Assembly (NCBI GenBank): GCA_902802565.1
Contig: CADCMP010000013.1
Span: 1 to 43,620 of the forward strand
Reading direction: 5' to 3'
Length of the DNA stretch: 43,620 nucleotides
From: Oscillospiraceae bacterium
GTDB lineage: Bacteria; Bacillota; Clostridia; Oscillospirales; Oscillospiraceae
Shown here piece after piece: positions 1-8,128 of this stretch (within the stretch, counting starts at the first letter, position 1; the number at the start of each line of letters is the position of its first letter). The notes under the pieces are model-generated. The model saw only the letters and a list, made by a program, of their open reading frames with translations. It ran no database searches and was not told where the DNA came from. The translations under genes were made by a program, and so were the position numbers.

Positions 1-246
1 TCCATCGATACGGATGGCGTGAAAAACGGGTTTGATCTGGAGATGCTCAAGGCTGTAAGCGACGTGGTCAATGTCCCCGTGATTGCTTCCGGCGGAGCTG
101 GATGCGCCCAGGACTTTGTTACCCTGTTTCAAGCTCTTCCGAAAGTCGATGCAGGTCTTGCCGCTTCCATCTTCCATTTCGGAGAGGTGCATATTGAGGA
201 CCTGAAGGCACTGCTTGCTCAGGAAGGAATCAACGTAAGACAATAA
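1..246 (+). CDS. hisF: Imidazole glycerol phosphate synthase cyclase subunit HisF, C-terminal fragment
   Basis: The 81 residues visible are the C-terminal third of the HisF (beta/alpha)8 barrel; the gene starts before the window. The reading frame is open from base 1 with the phosphate-binding motifs [10 protein letters not shown] and PVIASGGAG, followed by [12 protein letters not shown], all characteristic of HisF barrel strands 6 to 8. HisF uses ammonia from HisH to turn PRFAR into imidazole glycerol phosphate and AICAR, so it feeds AICAR to the purine genes downstream as well as making histidine. The stop at 244-246 overlaps the ribosome binding site (AAGGAG, 245-250) of hisIE, so the two are cotranscribed. 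Confidence 0.95.
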   Translation, partial: SIDTDGVKNGFDLEMLKAVSDVVNVPVIASGGAGCAQDFVTLFQALPKVDAGLAASIFHFGEVHIEDLKALLAQEGINVRQ

Positions 247-258
247 GGAGACATTTCA

Positions 259-906
259 ATGATAGACATCGGCAACCTCAAGTTTGATCAGAACGGACTC
301 ATTCCGGCCATCGTCACGGAAACGGGAACCGGAAAAGTCCTGATGATGGCATATATGAATGAAGAAAGCCTGAAGCTTTCCATGGAAAAAGGCCTTGCCT
401 GTTTCTGGAGCCGGAGCCGGCAGGAGCTTTGGCTGAAAGGTGATACCTCCGGCAATTACCAGCATATTGTCAGCATCACCGCGGACTGTGATTATGACAC
501 ACTTCTTGTGGAGGTCCGTAAAGACGGCCCCGCATGCCACACCGGGGAGGAAAGCTGTTTCCACAATCCGATGTTCGCCGGACCCGAACCGCAGGGCTTT
601 ACCTATGAGGCGTTAATGGAAATGCTGAAGGGAAGAAAAGATAACCCGAAAGAGGGGTCCTATACGTCCTACCTGTTCGAGAAGGGTGATGACAAGATCT
701 TAAAGAAGATCGGCGAGGAATCTACGGAAGTGGTCATCGCCGCGAAGGACCGGGATATCCCCAACACCGTCTATGAGCTCTGTGATCTTATGTATCACGC
801 CATGGTTCTGATGGTAGACATGGGAATCAGTCTGGAGGATATCCGCAAAGAAATGTCCTCCCGTCATGTGGTGGACCACAAGGTAAAACAGGAAAAGATG
901 GTCTGA
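259..906 (+). CDS. hisIE: Bifunctional phosphoribosyl-AMP cyclohydrolase / phosphoribosyl-ATP pyrophosphatase HisIE
   Basis: This 215-residue protein carries out steps 2 and 3 of histidine synthesis. The HisI domain occupies about residues 1-110, with the CDYD metal site, the WLKGDTSGN motif and the later zinc cysteines in [11 protein letters not shown]. The HisE domain follows from about residue 120 with the helical [12 protein letters not shown] motif that binds Mg and pyrophosphate. Length and domain order match the fused HisIE common in bacteria. The ATG lies 8 bases after AAGGAG and 12 bases after the hisF stop; the next gene begins 2 bases after its TGA. No missing key residue was noticed. 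Confidence 0.96.
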   Translation: MIDIGNLKFDQNGLIPAIVTETGTGKVLMMAYMNEESLKLSMEKGLACFWSRSRQELWLKGDTSGNYQHIVSITADCDYDTLLVEVRKDGPACHTGEESCFHNPMFAGPEPQGFTYEALMEMLKGRKDNPKEGSYTSYLFEKGDDKILKKIGEESTEVVIAAKDRDIPNTVYELCDLMYHAMVLMVDMGISLEDIRKEMSSRHVVDHKVKQEKMV

Positions 907-908
907 TT

Positions 909-1712
909 ATGCAGGATCTTCATTTACACACAACTTATGATGACGGAGGAAACTCCGTAAGAGAAATGGCGGAGAAAGGTCTCCGCTCCGGCTTTTCTTC
1001 CATCGGTCTGTGCGTCCACAGTCCGATACCGGGAGAATCCTGGTGTGCAACGGAGGATGGTGTCCGCAGTTTTATATCCGATGTTCACGATGCTGCGGAA
1101 ATGCTCCGCGGAAGGTTGCCCGTCTATTGCGGGATCGAATTCGATTCTGTTTCCACCTGTGACCTTTCCGTGTTTGATTATGTCATCGGATCGGTCCATG
1201 TGCTTCAGGCACCGGGCGGACCCTGGTACTATGATGCCTCCCGGGAAGAGACGCTGCGTATGATCGAAACGGTATATGGCGGCGACCGGAACCAGGCGGC
1301 AGAGGACTATTATGCCCGCGTGGGATCCCTGGCAGAAGTCGGCGCAGTGGATATAGTCGGACACTTTGACCTTCTTACCAAGTTCGATGAACCGGAGTGT
1401 GTCTATGATGTTCACAGCAGCCGTTATCGGGATGCCGCACATTTTGCCATGGAACGGCTTGTCAATGCCGGAAAGATTTTTGAAATAAACACCGGAGCGG
1501 TCAGCCGCGGTTATCGGACAACGTTCTATCCGTCGGATTCGCTTTTGAAGGAGCTGTTCGCCCTGGGTGGAAAGGTATGTCTTTCTTCCGATTCCCATAG
1601 TGTGGATACTCTGGGTTTCCAGCGCGAAAAGGCTCTTGCCTGTGCGCTTGCCGCGGGCTTTGATGCTGTATGGGAATGGAACGGAACTGACTTTGTGCCC
1701 GAAAAAATCTGA
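909..1712 (+). CDS. hisK: Histidinol-phosphatase, PHP family (HisK type)
   Basis: This is a 267-residue PHP-superfamily metal phosphatase that dephosphorylates histidinol phosphate. The metal-binding motifs are visible in order: DLHLHTTYDD at the N-terminus, LCVHSP, the IGSVH motif, VGHFDLL and the C-terminal SSDSHSVDTLG. The ATG follows the hisIE stop by 2 bases, so it is probably translationally coupled. Its position after hisIE supports the histidinol-phosphatase assignment over the other PHP activities (DNA polymerase-associated or generic phosphoesterase). It is the last gene of the operon: a terminator follows at 1781. Confidence 0.9.
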   Translation: MQDLHLHTTYDDGGNSVREMAEKGLRSGFSSIGLCVHSPIPGESWCATEDGVRSFISDVHDAAEMLRGRLPVYCGIEFDSVSTCDLSVFDYVIGSVHVLQAPGGPWYYDASREETLRMIETVYGGDRNQAAEDYYARVGSLAEVGAVDIVGHFDLLTKFDEPECVYDVHSSRYRDAAHFAMERLVNAGKIFEINTGAVSRGYRTTFYPSDSLLKELFALGGKVCLSSDSHSVDTLGFQREKALACALAAGFDAVWEWNGTDFVPEKI

Positions 1713-1780
1713 GCCTTTGTCCGGATCCGAAAAAGAACTTTGATGGCCATTTTTATCAGGGATATAAAACCGCAGGAAGC

Positions 1781-1822
1781 CCGGCGGGGTGACATAATTT
1801 CCCGCCCGGTTTCCTCTTTTTT
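1781..1822 (+). terminator. Intrinsic terminator of the histidine operon
   Basis: A GC-rich stem pairs CCGGCGGG (1781-1788) with CCCGCCCGG (1801-1809) with one bulged base, followed by a pyrimidine and T tract (TTTCCTCTTTTTT). It lies 70 bases after the histidinol-phosphatase stop. Confidence 0.75.
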
Positions 1823-1909
1823 CCGGCACCTCTTTTTCGCCTCCGGATTTTATCTAATTGATACCAAATATGGCTTCTTTACCTCTTCCGATTTCGGACA
1901 ATACGATAA

Positions 1910-1938
1910 TTGACTTTACTATATATAAAAGATAAGAT
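1910..1938 (+). promoter_or_regulatory. Sigma-A-type promoter of the purine operon
   Basis: A TTGACT hexamer (1910-1915) and a TAAGAT hexamer (1933-1938) are separated by 17 bases in an AT-rich stretch. The predicted start near 1945 gives a leader of about 125 bases before purE. Between the his terminator (1822) and purE the 250 bases hold only this promoter and the leader hairpins described next. Confidence 0.65.
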
Positions 1939-1956
1939 TTAGTAGTATTGAGAAAT

Positions 1957-1990
1957 AGCAGATTTGCCTCGTTTTTATGAGGTTTCTGCT
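1957..1990 (+). promoter_or_regulatory. Leader hairpin 1 upstream of purE
   Basis: AGCAGA (1957-1962) pairs with TCTGCT (1985-1990), and inside it CCTC (1967-1970) pairs with GAGG (1979-1982). No T-run follows. The 3' arm continues into CTGCAGT (1989-1995), which is complementary to ACTGCAG (2065-2071) just before and overlapping the purE start codon, so an alternative long-range pairing is possible. Since CTGCAG is a palindrome, that complementarity may be chance. Confidence 0.45.
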
Positions 1991-2010
1991 GCAGTAAAAA
2001 AACCATCCAT

Positions 2011-2048
2011 GACAGTCCTGCATAAAGAAAAAACAGGACGGTCTTTTT
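2011..2048 (+). terminator. Terminator-like hairpin in the purE leader (putative attenuator)
   Basis: GACAGTCCTG (2011-2020) pairs with CAGGACGGTC (2034-2043), with one A-G mismatch, across a 13-base A-rich loop and is followed directly by TTTTT. It lies between the promoter at 1910 and purE at 2071, where a terminator makes sense only as a regulated attenuator. I do not recognise a purine, PRPP or ppGpp riboswitch aptamer in front of it. Confidence 0.6.
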
Positions 2049-2070
2049 CACTTTTTAGGAGGAAACTGCA

Positions 2071-2476
2071 GTGAAGAAAATTGCAATCATCATGGGAAGT
2101 GACAGCGACTTGCCCATCGTAGAAAAAGCGATGAAAATGCTGGATCAGTTTGAGGTTCCTTATGAAGCTCACGTGTATTCCGCGCATCGCACACCGGAAC
2201 AGGCTCGGGAATTTGCTGTGAACGCAAATCGGTATTCCCGTCAGTTCCGGAGCTCTTAACGGCGTTGACGCTCTGTATTCCACAGTTCAAATGCCCACAG
2301 GAATCCCCGTGGCTACTGTTGCTGTAAACGGAGCTGCTAACGCCGCTTTGCTTTGTGTGGAAATGCTGGCCATCTGTGATGAGGCGCTGGCAGAGAAACT
2401 GGAAGCATATCGGAAAGCAGATACCCAGAAGACGCTGGATAAAAACAGCGCAGTGGAAGAGAAATATAATCATTAA
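2071..2476 (+). pseudogene. purE: purE (N5-CAIR mutase / AIR carboxylase) broken by an internal out-of-frame deletion
   Basis: The first 52 residues (GTG start, MKKIAIIMGSDSD, then SAHRTPEQA) are normal PurE. At about 2226-2230 the sequence jumps to the downstream part of the gene in another frame: ATC GGT ATT CCC encodes IGIPV, continued by SSGALNGVDALYSTVQMPTG to a stop at 2474-2476. The original frame ends at TAA 2257-2259. The two parts total about 134 residues against the usual 160-170, so roughly 31-33 codons are missing, including the conserved AG-x-AAHL-x-G segment that helps form the active site; the frame change implies a loss of 3n+2 bases. The RBS (AGGAGGAAACTGCAGTG) is intact. 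It could be a true mutation, a strain variant or an assembly error. Confidence 0.85.
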
Positions 2477-2501
2477 GGGAATTCTCAGGAGGAATAAAAC
2501 C

Positions 2502-3209
2502 ATGGAAATGCGTGAAATGCTGTACGAAGGAAAAGCCAAGAAAGTTTATGCTACGGAAGATCCGGAGCTTCTCATCGTCTCCTATAAAGACGATGCCACT
2601 GCTTTCAACGGAAAGAAGAAAGGAACCATCACCGGGAAGGGCGCCATCAACAACCGCGTCACGAACTTCATGATGCAGCGGCTGGAAGAACAGGGTGTTC
2701 CCACTCATTTCGTAGAAGAACTGAATGACCGTGAGACCGTAGTGAAAAAAGTGGAGATCGTTCCTCTGGAAGTTATTATCCGAAACATTTCCGCCGGCAG
2801 CTTTGCCAAGCGTTACGGCGTGGAAGAAGGTATCCCCTTTGAAAATCCCACCATTGAGTTTTCCTACAAAAACGATGATCTGGACGACCCCCTTATCAAC
2901 GAGTATCACATTCAGGCTCTGAAGCTTGCCACACCCGAAGAGGTCGACACCATCAAAAAGATGGCCTTCAAGATCAACGAAGTAATGAAAGCCTTCTTTG
3001 CACAGCGCAATGTTGATCTGGTTGACTTCAAACTGGAGTTTGGCAAGACCTCTGACGGCACCATCGTTCTGGCAGATGAAATCAGCCCGGACACCTGCCG
3101 TTTCTGGGATTCGGAGACTCACGAGAAACTGGATAAGGACCGTTTCCGCAGAGATCTCGGAAATGTCGAAGACGCTTACGATGAAATGCTGAAGCGCATC
3201 ATCGGATGA
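2502..3209 (+). CDS. purC: Phosphoribosylaminoimidazole-succinocarboxamide synthase (SAICAR synthetase)
   Basis: The 235-residue protein joins CAIR and aspartate using ATP in purine synthesis. It has the N-terminal LYEGKAKKVY nucleotide loop, the FNGKKKG motif, EVIIRN and the C-terminal DFKLEFG and LADEISPD motifs that mark the family, and its length is typical. ATG 2502 is chosen because AGGAGG (2487-2492) lies 9 bases upstream; the frame stays open upstream but that part is out-of-frame purE sequence. It starts 26 bases after purE ends. purF, often found in this neighbourhood, is absent. Confidence 0.96.
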   Translation: MEMREMLYEGKAKKVYATEDPELLIVSYKDDATAFNGKKKGTITGKGAINNRVTNFMMQRLEEQGVPTHFVEELNDRETVVKKVEIVPLEVIIRNISAGSFAKRYGVEEGIPFENPTIEFSYKNDDLDDPLINEYHIQALKLATPEEVDTIKKMAFKINEVMKAFFAQRNVDLVDFKLEFGKTSDGTIVLADEISPDTCRFWDSETHEKLDKDRFRRDLGNVEDAYDEMLKRIIG

Positions 3210-3285
3210 TCATACGTTTTTTTGATCTGACTGCACACCAGAACCAACCGGTTCGAATACAAACAACGCGAAAGGAATAAGGTTG

Positions 3286-4875
3286 ATGAAAAGTCAAAGT
3301 GACAGCTACGCTTCCGCCGGTGTTGATATTACCGCCGGCTACAAAGCAGTCGAATTAATGAAAAGCCATATCGCAAGAACTACTACAGACGGAGTGATTG
3401 GGTCGATCGGCGGCTTTGGCGGACTGTTTCAGCCCAACCTGACCGGCATGGAAGAGCCGATCCTGGTCTCCGGAACAGACGGCGTCGGCACAAAGCTGCG
3501 CATCGCATTCCTGATGGACAAACATGACACTGTCGGCATTGACTGTGTGGCAATGTGTGTCAATGACATCGTTTGCTGCGGTGCCCGTCCGCTGTTCTTC
3601 CTGGACTATATCGCATGCGGCAAAAACTATCCCGACCGTATTGCCTCTATCGTTTCCGGCGTTGCAGAGGGCTGTGTTCAGTCCGGCGCTGCGCTTATCG
3701 GAGGAGAAACCGCAGAGATGCCCGGATTTTACCCGGTGGATGAATATGATCTTGCCGGTTTTGCAGTGGGCATCGTGGACAAGAAAAAAATGATCGACAA
3801 TTCCGCGATTCAGGCCGGAGATGTTATCATTGCTCTTCCGTCCAGCGGCGTTCATTCCAACGGTTTCTCTCTGGTCCGTAAAGTATTTGATGTTGAGAAC
3901 AGTGATATCAAAACCCCCAACGAGCGACTTGGCGGAAAATCCATCGGAGAGGCCTTGCTGGCACCCACGAAGATTTATGTGAAACCAGTGCTGGCAGTAC
4001 AGGAAGCGGTAACTATCAAGGGCGTCTCTCATATCACCGGCGGCGGTTTTTACGAGAACGTTCCCCGTAGCATTCCTTCAGGCTTTACAGCGAAGATTGA
4101 GAAGGCAAGCATCCGCACACCGGTCCTTTTTGATCTCATCGCAGAGGCCGGCAACATTCCGGAAAGAGATATGTTCAACACCTTCAACATGGGCGTCGGC
4201 ATGTGCATGATCGTTGATCGTGACGATGCGGATACCGCTCTCTCGGTTCTGAAAGAACAGGGTGAAGATGCCTATGTGATCGGCGAAGTAGTAGAAGGAA
4301 GTGCTGTTATGGTGTCCGGCGGCGGAACCAATCTGCAGGCTCTTATCGATGCTCAGCAGAGCGGGATCATCCGGGACGGAAAGATCTCTTTGGTCGTTTC
4401 CAGCTCCCCTACCGCCTATGCCCTGACAAGAGCGGAACAAAACGGGATCGAGGGCCTCGTATGCAATGACGAGGAAGAGCTCATCCGCATCATGGATGAA
4501 CACCAGATCTCCCTGATCGTTCTTGCCGGTTACATGACCATTCTCAGTGAGAACTTCGTAAAGCGTTATCCGGAACGGATCATCAATGTTCATCCGGCCC
4601 TGATCCCTTCCTTTTGCGGAAAGGGTTTCTACGGACTTCGTGTCCACGAAGCGGCACTGAATTACGGAGTTAAGATCACCGGAGCCACGGTCCATTACGT
4701 CAACGAAATTCCTGACGGCGGGAAGATCATTCTTCAGAAAGCCGTGGAGATTCAGGAAGACGACACTCCCAAGACCCTTCAGAAACGCGTAATGGAAGAA
4801 GCGGAATGGGTCATTCTTCCCCAGGCCGTTCAGCTGGTATGTGAAAAAATATTATCGGAGGAAAATCATGGCTAA
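3286..4875 (+). CDS. purM-purN: PurM-PurN fusion: AIR synthetase joined to GAR formyltransferase
   Basis: One 529-residue frame holds two enzymes. Residues 1-338 are PurM (FGAM to AIR): SYASAGVDI, the [14 protein letters not shown] loop, [10 protein letters not shown] and [10 protein letters not shown]. Residues from about 340 are PurN (formyl-THF-dependent GAR formyltransferase): [11 protein letters not shown], the catalytic [10 protein letters not shown] and GATVHYV with the DGG aspartate. The join reads GEVVEGS then AVMVSGGG with no linker; the last few residues of PurM and the first few of PurN appear to be missing. ATG 3286 follows AAGGA (3272-3276); a TTG lies one codon earlier. An internal ATG at 4309, 8 bases after AAGGAA (4295-4300), could also start a nearly complete PurN. 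The 3' end overlaps purO by 8 bases. Confidence 0.9.
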   Translation: MKSQSDSYASAGVDITAGYKAVELMKSHIARTTTDGVIGSIGGFGGLFQPNLTGMEEPILVSGTDGVGTKLRIAFLMDKHDTVGIDCVAMCVNDIVCCGARPLFFLDYIACGKNYPDRIASIVSGVAEGCVQSGAALIGGETAEMPGFYPVDEYDLAGFAVGIVDKKKMIDNSAIQAGDVIIALPSSGVHSNGFSLVRKVFDVENSDIKTPNERLGGKSIGEALLAPTKIYVKPVLAVQEAVTIKGVSHITGGGFYENVPRSIPSGFTAKIEKASIRTPVLFDLIAEAGNIPERDMFNTFNMGVGMCMIVDRDDADTALSVLKEQGEDAYVIGEVVEGSAVMVSGGGTNLQALIDAQQSGIIRDGKISLVVSSSPTAYALTRAEQNGIEGLVCNDEEELIRIMDEHQISLIVLAGYMTILSENFVKRYPERIINVHPALIPSFCGKGFYGLRVHEAALNYGVKITGATVHYVNEIPDGGKIILQKAVEIQEDDTPKTLQKRVMEEAEWVILPQAVQLVCEKILSEENHG

Positions 4876-5575
4876 GTACGACATTGCTACTTTACTGGAA
4901 ACCAATGCATATCCCGGAAGAGGGATCATCCTGGGCCGCAGCGCCGATGACAAGTATGCCGTTGCTGCATATTTCATCATGGGCCGCAGCACCAACAGCC
5001 GCAATCGCATTTTCACGGAAACCGAAGACGGAATCAAAACAGAAGCTTTTGATCCCGCCGCAATGGAAGATCCATCTCTGATTATCTATCATCCGGTCCG
5101 TGAGCTGAACGGACAGCTCATCGTTACCAACGGTGATCAGACCGATACCATTCGGGACGGACTGGCAGAAGGCAAGACGATGAGCGAGTCTTTGAAGAGC
5201 CGCGAATTTGAGCCGGATCAGCCCAACTACACCCCGAGAATCTCCGGCGTCATTCATGAAGACGGCAGCTATGAGATGTCTATCCTCAAATCCCTCTACG
5301 GCGATCCCTCCTGCTGCTGCCGCTACACCTTTGATTATGACAAACCGAAAGCAGGTCTTGCACACTTTATCCACACTTACGTGGGTGACGGCAGCCCGCT
5401 TCCCTCCTTTGTCGGGGAGCCGGAAGACGTTTCCATCGACAGCCCGGACCCACAGTCTCTCGCTCAGCTTCTCTGGAAGAGCCTGAACGAGGACAACAAG
5501 GTCTCTCTTTACGTTTGCTACACCGAGCTTTCCACCGGCAAGCGCAGTGTCGTCATTTGCAATAAGAATCAGTAA
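4868..5575 (+). CDS. purO: IMP cyclohydrolase, PurO family
   Basis: This 235-residue protein resembles the PurO-type IMP cyclohydrolase first known from archaea and found in many Clostridia; it closes FAICAR to IMP and replaces the N-terminal domain of the usual bifunctional PurH. Recognisable segments are [11 protein letters not shown] near the N-terminus, the SRNRIF segment, [20 protein letters not shown] and the C-terminal [11 protein letters not shown]. Start ATG 4868 has GGAGG (4857-4861) 6 bases upstream; a start 27 bases earlier in the same frame lacks a good RBS. The next gene encodes the matching stand-alone formyltransferase, which strongly supports the call. Confidence 0.88.
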   Translation: MAKYDIATLLETNAYPGRGIILGRSADDKYAVAAYFIMGRSTNSRNRIFTETEDGIKTEAFDPAAMEDPSLIIYHPVRELNGQLIVTNGDQTDTIRDGLAEGKTMSESLKSREFEPDQPNYTPRISGVIHEDGSYEMSILKSLYGDPSCCCRYTFDYDKPKAGLAHFIHTYVGDGSPLPSFVGEPEDVSIDSPDPQSLAQLLWKSLNEDNKVSLYVCYTELSTGKRSVVICNKNQ

Positions 5576-5589
5576 CGGAGGAAACCACA

Positions 5590-6768
5590 ATGAAAAAAAT
5601 TGAACTGAAATACGGTTGCAACCCCAACCAGAAACCCTCCAGCATCTATGTGGCTGACGGACGGGATCTCCCTGTGGAAGTCATGAATGGCCGTCCCGGA
5701 TATATCAATTTTATGGATGCTCTCAACTCCTGGCGTCTCGTCAGTGAATTAAAGAAGGCTACCGGGCTTCCTGCCGCCGCTTCCTTTAAGCATGTTTCTC
5801 CCGCCGGAGCAGCGGTTGCCAAGGAACTGTCGGATCTGGAACGTCAGATGTATTTTGTCTCTCCGGACCTGGATGTTACGCCCATTGCCAGTGCTTATAT
5901 CCGCGCCCGCGGAACGGACCGTCTGTGTTCTTACGGAGACTGGGCCGCTTTGTCCGACACTTGTGACAAGGCTACCGCTCTGTACCTGAAGGATGAAGTT
6001 TCTGACGGCGTAATTGCCCCGGATTATACCGAGGAAGCACTGGAGATCCTGAAGACCAAGAAAAAAGGCAACTACAACATCGTAAAGATCGATGCCAATT
6101 TCGTTCCCGATCCCATCGAGCATCGCGAGATCTACGGCATCACCTTTGAGCAGGGCATCAATGACTATGCTGTCACAGATGAGACCTTCTCCAACATCGT
6201 TACCGCGAACACCGATCTGACCGATCAGGCCCGCCGTGATATGACCATTGCACTGCTTACGCTGAAATATACCCAGTCCAACTCCGTCTGTTATGTGAAA
6301 GACGGCCAGGCCATCGGCGTAGGTGCCGGTCAGCAGAGCCGTATTCACTGCACCAGACTGGCAGGCAACAAAGCCGACAACTGGCTGCTGCGCCAGCATC
6401 CGAAAGTGCTTGGCCTGGACTTCATTGACGGGATCCGCCGCCCCAATCGCGACAACGCCATCGATGTCTACATCTCCGACGAGTATGAAGATGTCCTTCG
6501 CGACGGCGTCTGGCAAGGCATTTTCAAGACTCGCCCCGAGCCCCTGACTCTGGAAGAAAAGAAAGCCTGGATTGCAACGCAGTCCGGTCTTACAGTCGGC
6601 TCCGATGCCTTCTTCCCCTTTGGCGACAACATCGAACGGGCGAGAAAGTCCGGTGTGAACTACGTGATTCAGCCCGGTGGAAGCATCCGGGACGATAACG
6701 TTATCGAAACTTGCAATCAGTACGGTATGCTCATGATCTTCACGGGCTCCCGTCTGTTCCATCATTAA
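5590..6768 (+). CDS. purH: Stand-alone AICAR formyltransferase (PurH formyltransferase domain only)
   Basis: The 392-residue protein transfers a formyl group from 10-formyl-THF to AICAR. It starts directly with the formyltransferase part (LKYGCNPNQKP) and lacks the MGS-like IMP cyclohydrolase domain of ordinary PurH (about 510-530 residues). The catalytic Lys-His of the KHVSPAGAAV motif and the GAGQQSRIHCTRLAG motif are present, as is the C-terminal YVIQPGGSIRDD substrate site. It follows purO by 14 bases with GGAGG before its ATG, so the two together replace bifunctional PurH. It may accept folate supplied by the C1 genes near 39 kb. Confidence 0.93.
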   Translation: MKKIELKYGCNPNQKPSSIYVADGRDLPVEVMNGRPGYINFMDALNSWRLVSELKKATGLPAAASFKHVSPAGAAVAKELSDLERQMYFVSPDLDVTPIASAYIRARGTDRLCSYGDWAALSDTCDKATALYLKDEVSDGVIAPDYTEEALEILKTKKKGNYNIVKIDANFVPDPIEHREIYGITFEQGINDYAVTDETFSNIVTANTDLTDQARRDMTIALLTLKYTQSNSVCYVKDGQAIGVGAGQQSRIHCTRLAGNKADNWLLRQHPKVLGLDFIDGIRRPNRDNAIDVYISDEYEDVLRDGVWQGIFKTRPEPLTLEEKKAWIATQSGLTVGSDAFFPFGDNIERARKSGVNYVIQPGGSIRDDNVIETCNQYGMLMIFTGSRLFHH

Positions 6769-6779
6769 TCGAATCCTAT

Positions 6780-6813
6780 CCAATATTCCGCGCTGAACAG
6801 CGCGGAATATTGG
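6780..6813. repeat. Perfect 15-bp inverted repeat between purH and purD
   Basis: CC plus AATATTCCGCGCT (6780-6794) is followed by a 4-base loop GAAC and its exact complement (6799-6813). The stem is as strong as a terminator but has no T-run on either side (next bases GGCCGTTAATAATC). It lies in the 79-base gap between AICAR formyltransferase and purD, so it may be an RNA-processing or mRNA-stabilising hairpin within the operon, or a partial terminator. Confidence 0.7.
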
Positions 6814-6847
6814 CCGTTAATAATCTTGTGTGGAGAGGAATGCTTTT

Positions 6848-8125
6848 ATGAAGATCATGGTCGTAGGTGGCGGCGGACGTGAGCATGCCGTCATCAAAGC
6901 ACTTAAAAAGAATCCCGAGGTCTCTGAAATCGTTGCCCTTCCCGGAAACGGAGGCATCGCAGCGGACGCGACCTGTGTTCCCGTTGGTGCTACGGATCTG
7001 GAGGGCCTTGTGAAATACGCATGTGAGAATGCGGTGGACTTTGCCGTTGTGACCCCGGACGATCCTCTGGTCATGGGTGCGGTTGACCTGCTGGAAAAGG
7101 AAGGGATCCCCTGTTTCGGACCGAACAAAAATGCCGCCATTTTGGAAGGCAGCAAGGTTTTTTCAAAAAATCTGATGAAAAAATACGGGATTCCAACAGC
7201 AGCCTATGAAGTGTTCACTTCTTCCTCCGAAGCGCTGAATTATGTGGAGACCGCTCCTCTTCCGCTGGTCGTTAAAGCAGACGGACTTGCTCTTGGAAAG
7301 GGCGTTCTCATCGCCCAGACCCGTCAGGAGGCAATCGAAGCCGTCAAGACCATTATGGAAGACAAAAAATTCGGTGCCAGCGGCAACCAGATTGTTGTCG
7401 AGGAGTTCCTGGAAGGACCGGAAGTTTCCGTTCTTGCCTTTACCGACGGCAAGACGGTCATTCCCATGGTCTCATCCATGGATCACAAGCGCGCGAAAGA
7501 CCATGACGAGGGTCTGAACACCGGCGGGATGGGAACCATCGCTCCCAATCCCTACTACACCCCGACCGTGGCAGACGCCTGTATGGAGGAAATCTTCCTT
7601 CCCACCATCAAAGCGATGGCAGAAGAAGGTCGTCCCTTCCGCGGCTGTCTGTACTTTGGTCTGATGATCACAAAAAACGGGCCGAAAGTCATAGAATACA
7701 ATTGCCGCTTCGGCGACCCGGAAGCACAAGTCGTGCTTCCCCTGTTGGAAAGTGATCTTCTCACCATCATGCAAGCGTGCCGCAACGGGTCGCTGGCAGA
7801 TACGGAGGTCTCTTTCTCCTCCGACAACGCCTGCTGTGTCATCATGGCAAGCGACGGCTATCCTTCCAGTTATCAGAAGGGCTTTGAAATCACTTTCGAT
7901 CCGGAACTTTCCGCTGATGTATATGTTGCCGGCGCCAAACTGGAGGACAAAAAACTGCTCACCAACGGCGGGCGCGTATTGGGCGTAACCTGCAAGGCAG
8001 ATACTCTGAAAAACGCTATCGCTCTCGCTTATGAACAAGTGGAAAAGATTCATTTTGACAACGCTTATTATCGCAAAGACATCGGGCAGCGGGCGCTGAA
8101 CGCCGGCGCTGCGCAGGAGGGATAA
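6848..8125 (+). CDS. purD: Phosphoribosylamine-glycine ligase (GAR synthetase)
   Basis: This 425-residue ATP-grasp enzyme joins phosphoribosylamine and glycine to make GAR. It has the N-terminal MVVGGGGREHA motif, the ATP-grasp core (VVKADGLALGKGV, VVEEFLEGPEVS), the family signature MDHKRAKDHDEG with NTGGMG, and the metal-binding YNCRFGDPE. ATG 6848 is preferred over the GTG at 6830 because GGAGAGGA (6832-6839) lies 8 bases before it. Length is normal. Its 3' end carries the AGGAGG (8115-8120) that serves purL, which starts 3 bases after the purD stop. Confidence 0.96.
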   Translation: MKIMVVGGGGREHAVIKALKKNPEVSEIVALPGNGGIAADATCVPVGATDLEGLVKYACENAVDFAVVTPDDPLVMGAVDLLEKEGIPCFGPNKNAAILEGSKVFSKNLMKKYGIPTAAYEVFTSSSEALNYVETAPLPLVVKADGLALGKGVLIAQTRQEAIEAVKTIMEDKKFGASGNQIVVEEFLEGPEVSVLAFTDGKTVIPMVSSMDHKRAKDHDEGLNTGGMGTIAPNPYYTPTVADACMEEIFLPTIKAMAEEGRPFRGCLYFGLMITKNGPKVIEYNCRFGDPEAQVVLPLLESDLLTIMQACRNGSLADTEVSFSSDNACCVIMASDGYPSSYQKGFEITFDPELSADVYVAGAKLEDKKLLTNGGRVLGVTCKADTLKNAIALAYEQVEKIHFDNAYYRKDIGQRALNAGAAQEG

Positions 8126-8128
8126 CAC

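Noticed and set aside
924-1829. Long minus-strand open frame opposite the histidinol phosphatase
   Set aside because: It mirrors the codon pattern of a clearly recognised plus-strand gene, has no family motif or RBS, and crosses the terminator. Similar long shadows opposite purL (8621-11737) and purH (5749-6783) were rejected for the same reason.
1945-2070. Guanine/adenine, PRPP or ppGpp riboswitch in front of purE
   Set aside because: The conserved aptamer sequences of these classes are not present; only generic hairpins are visible.
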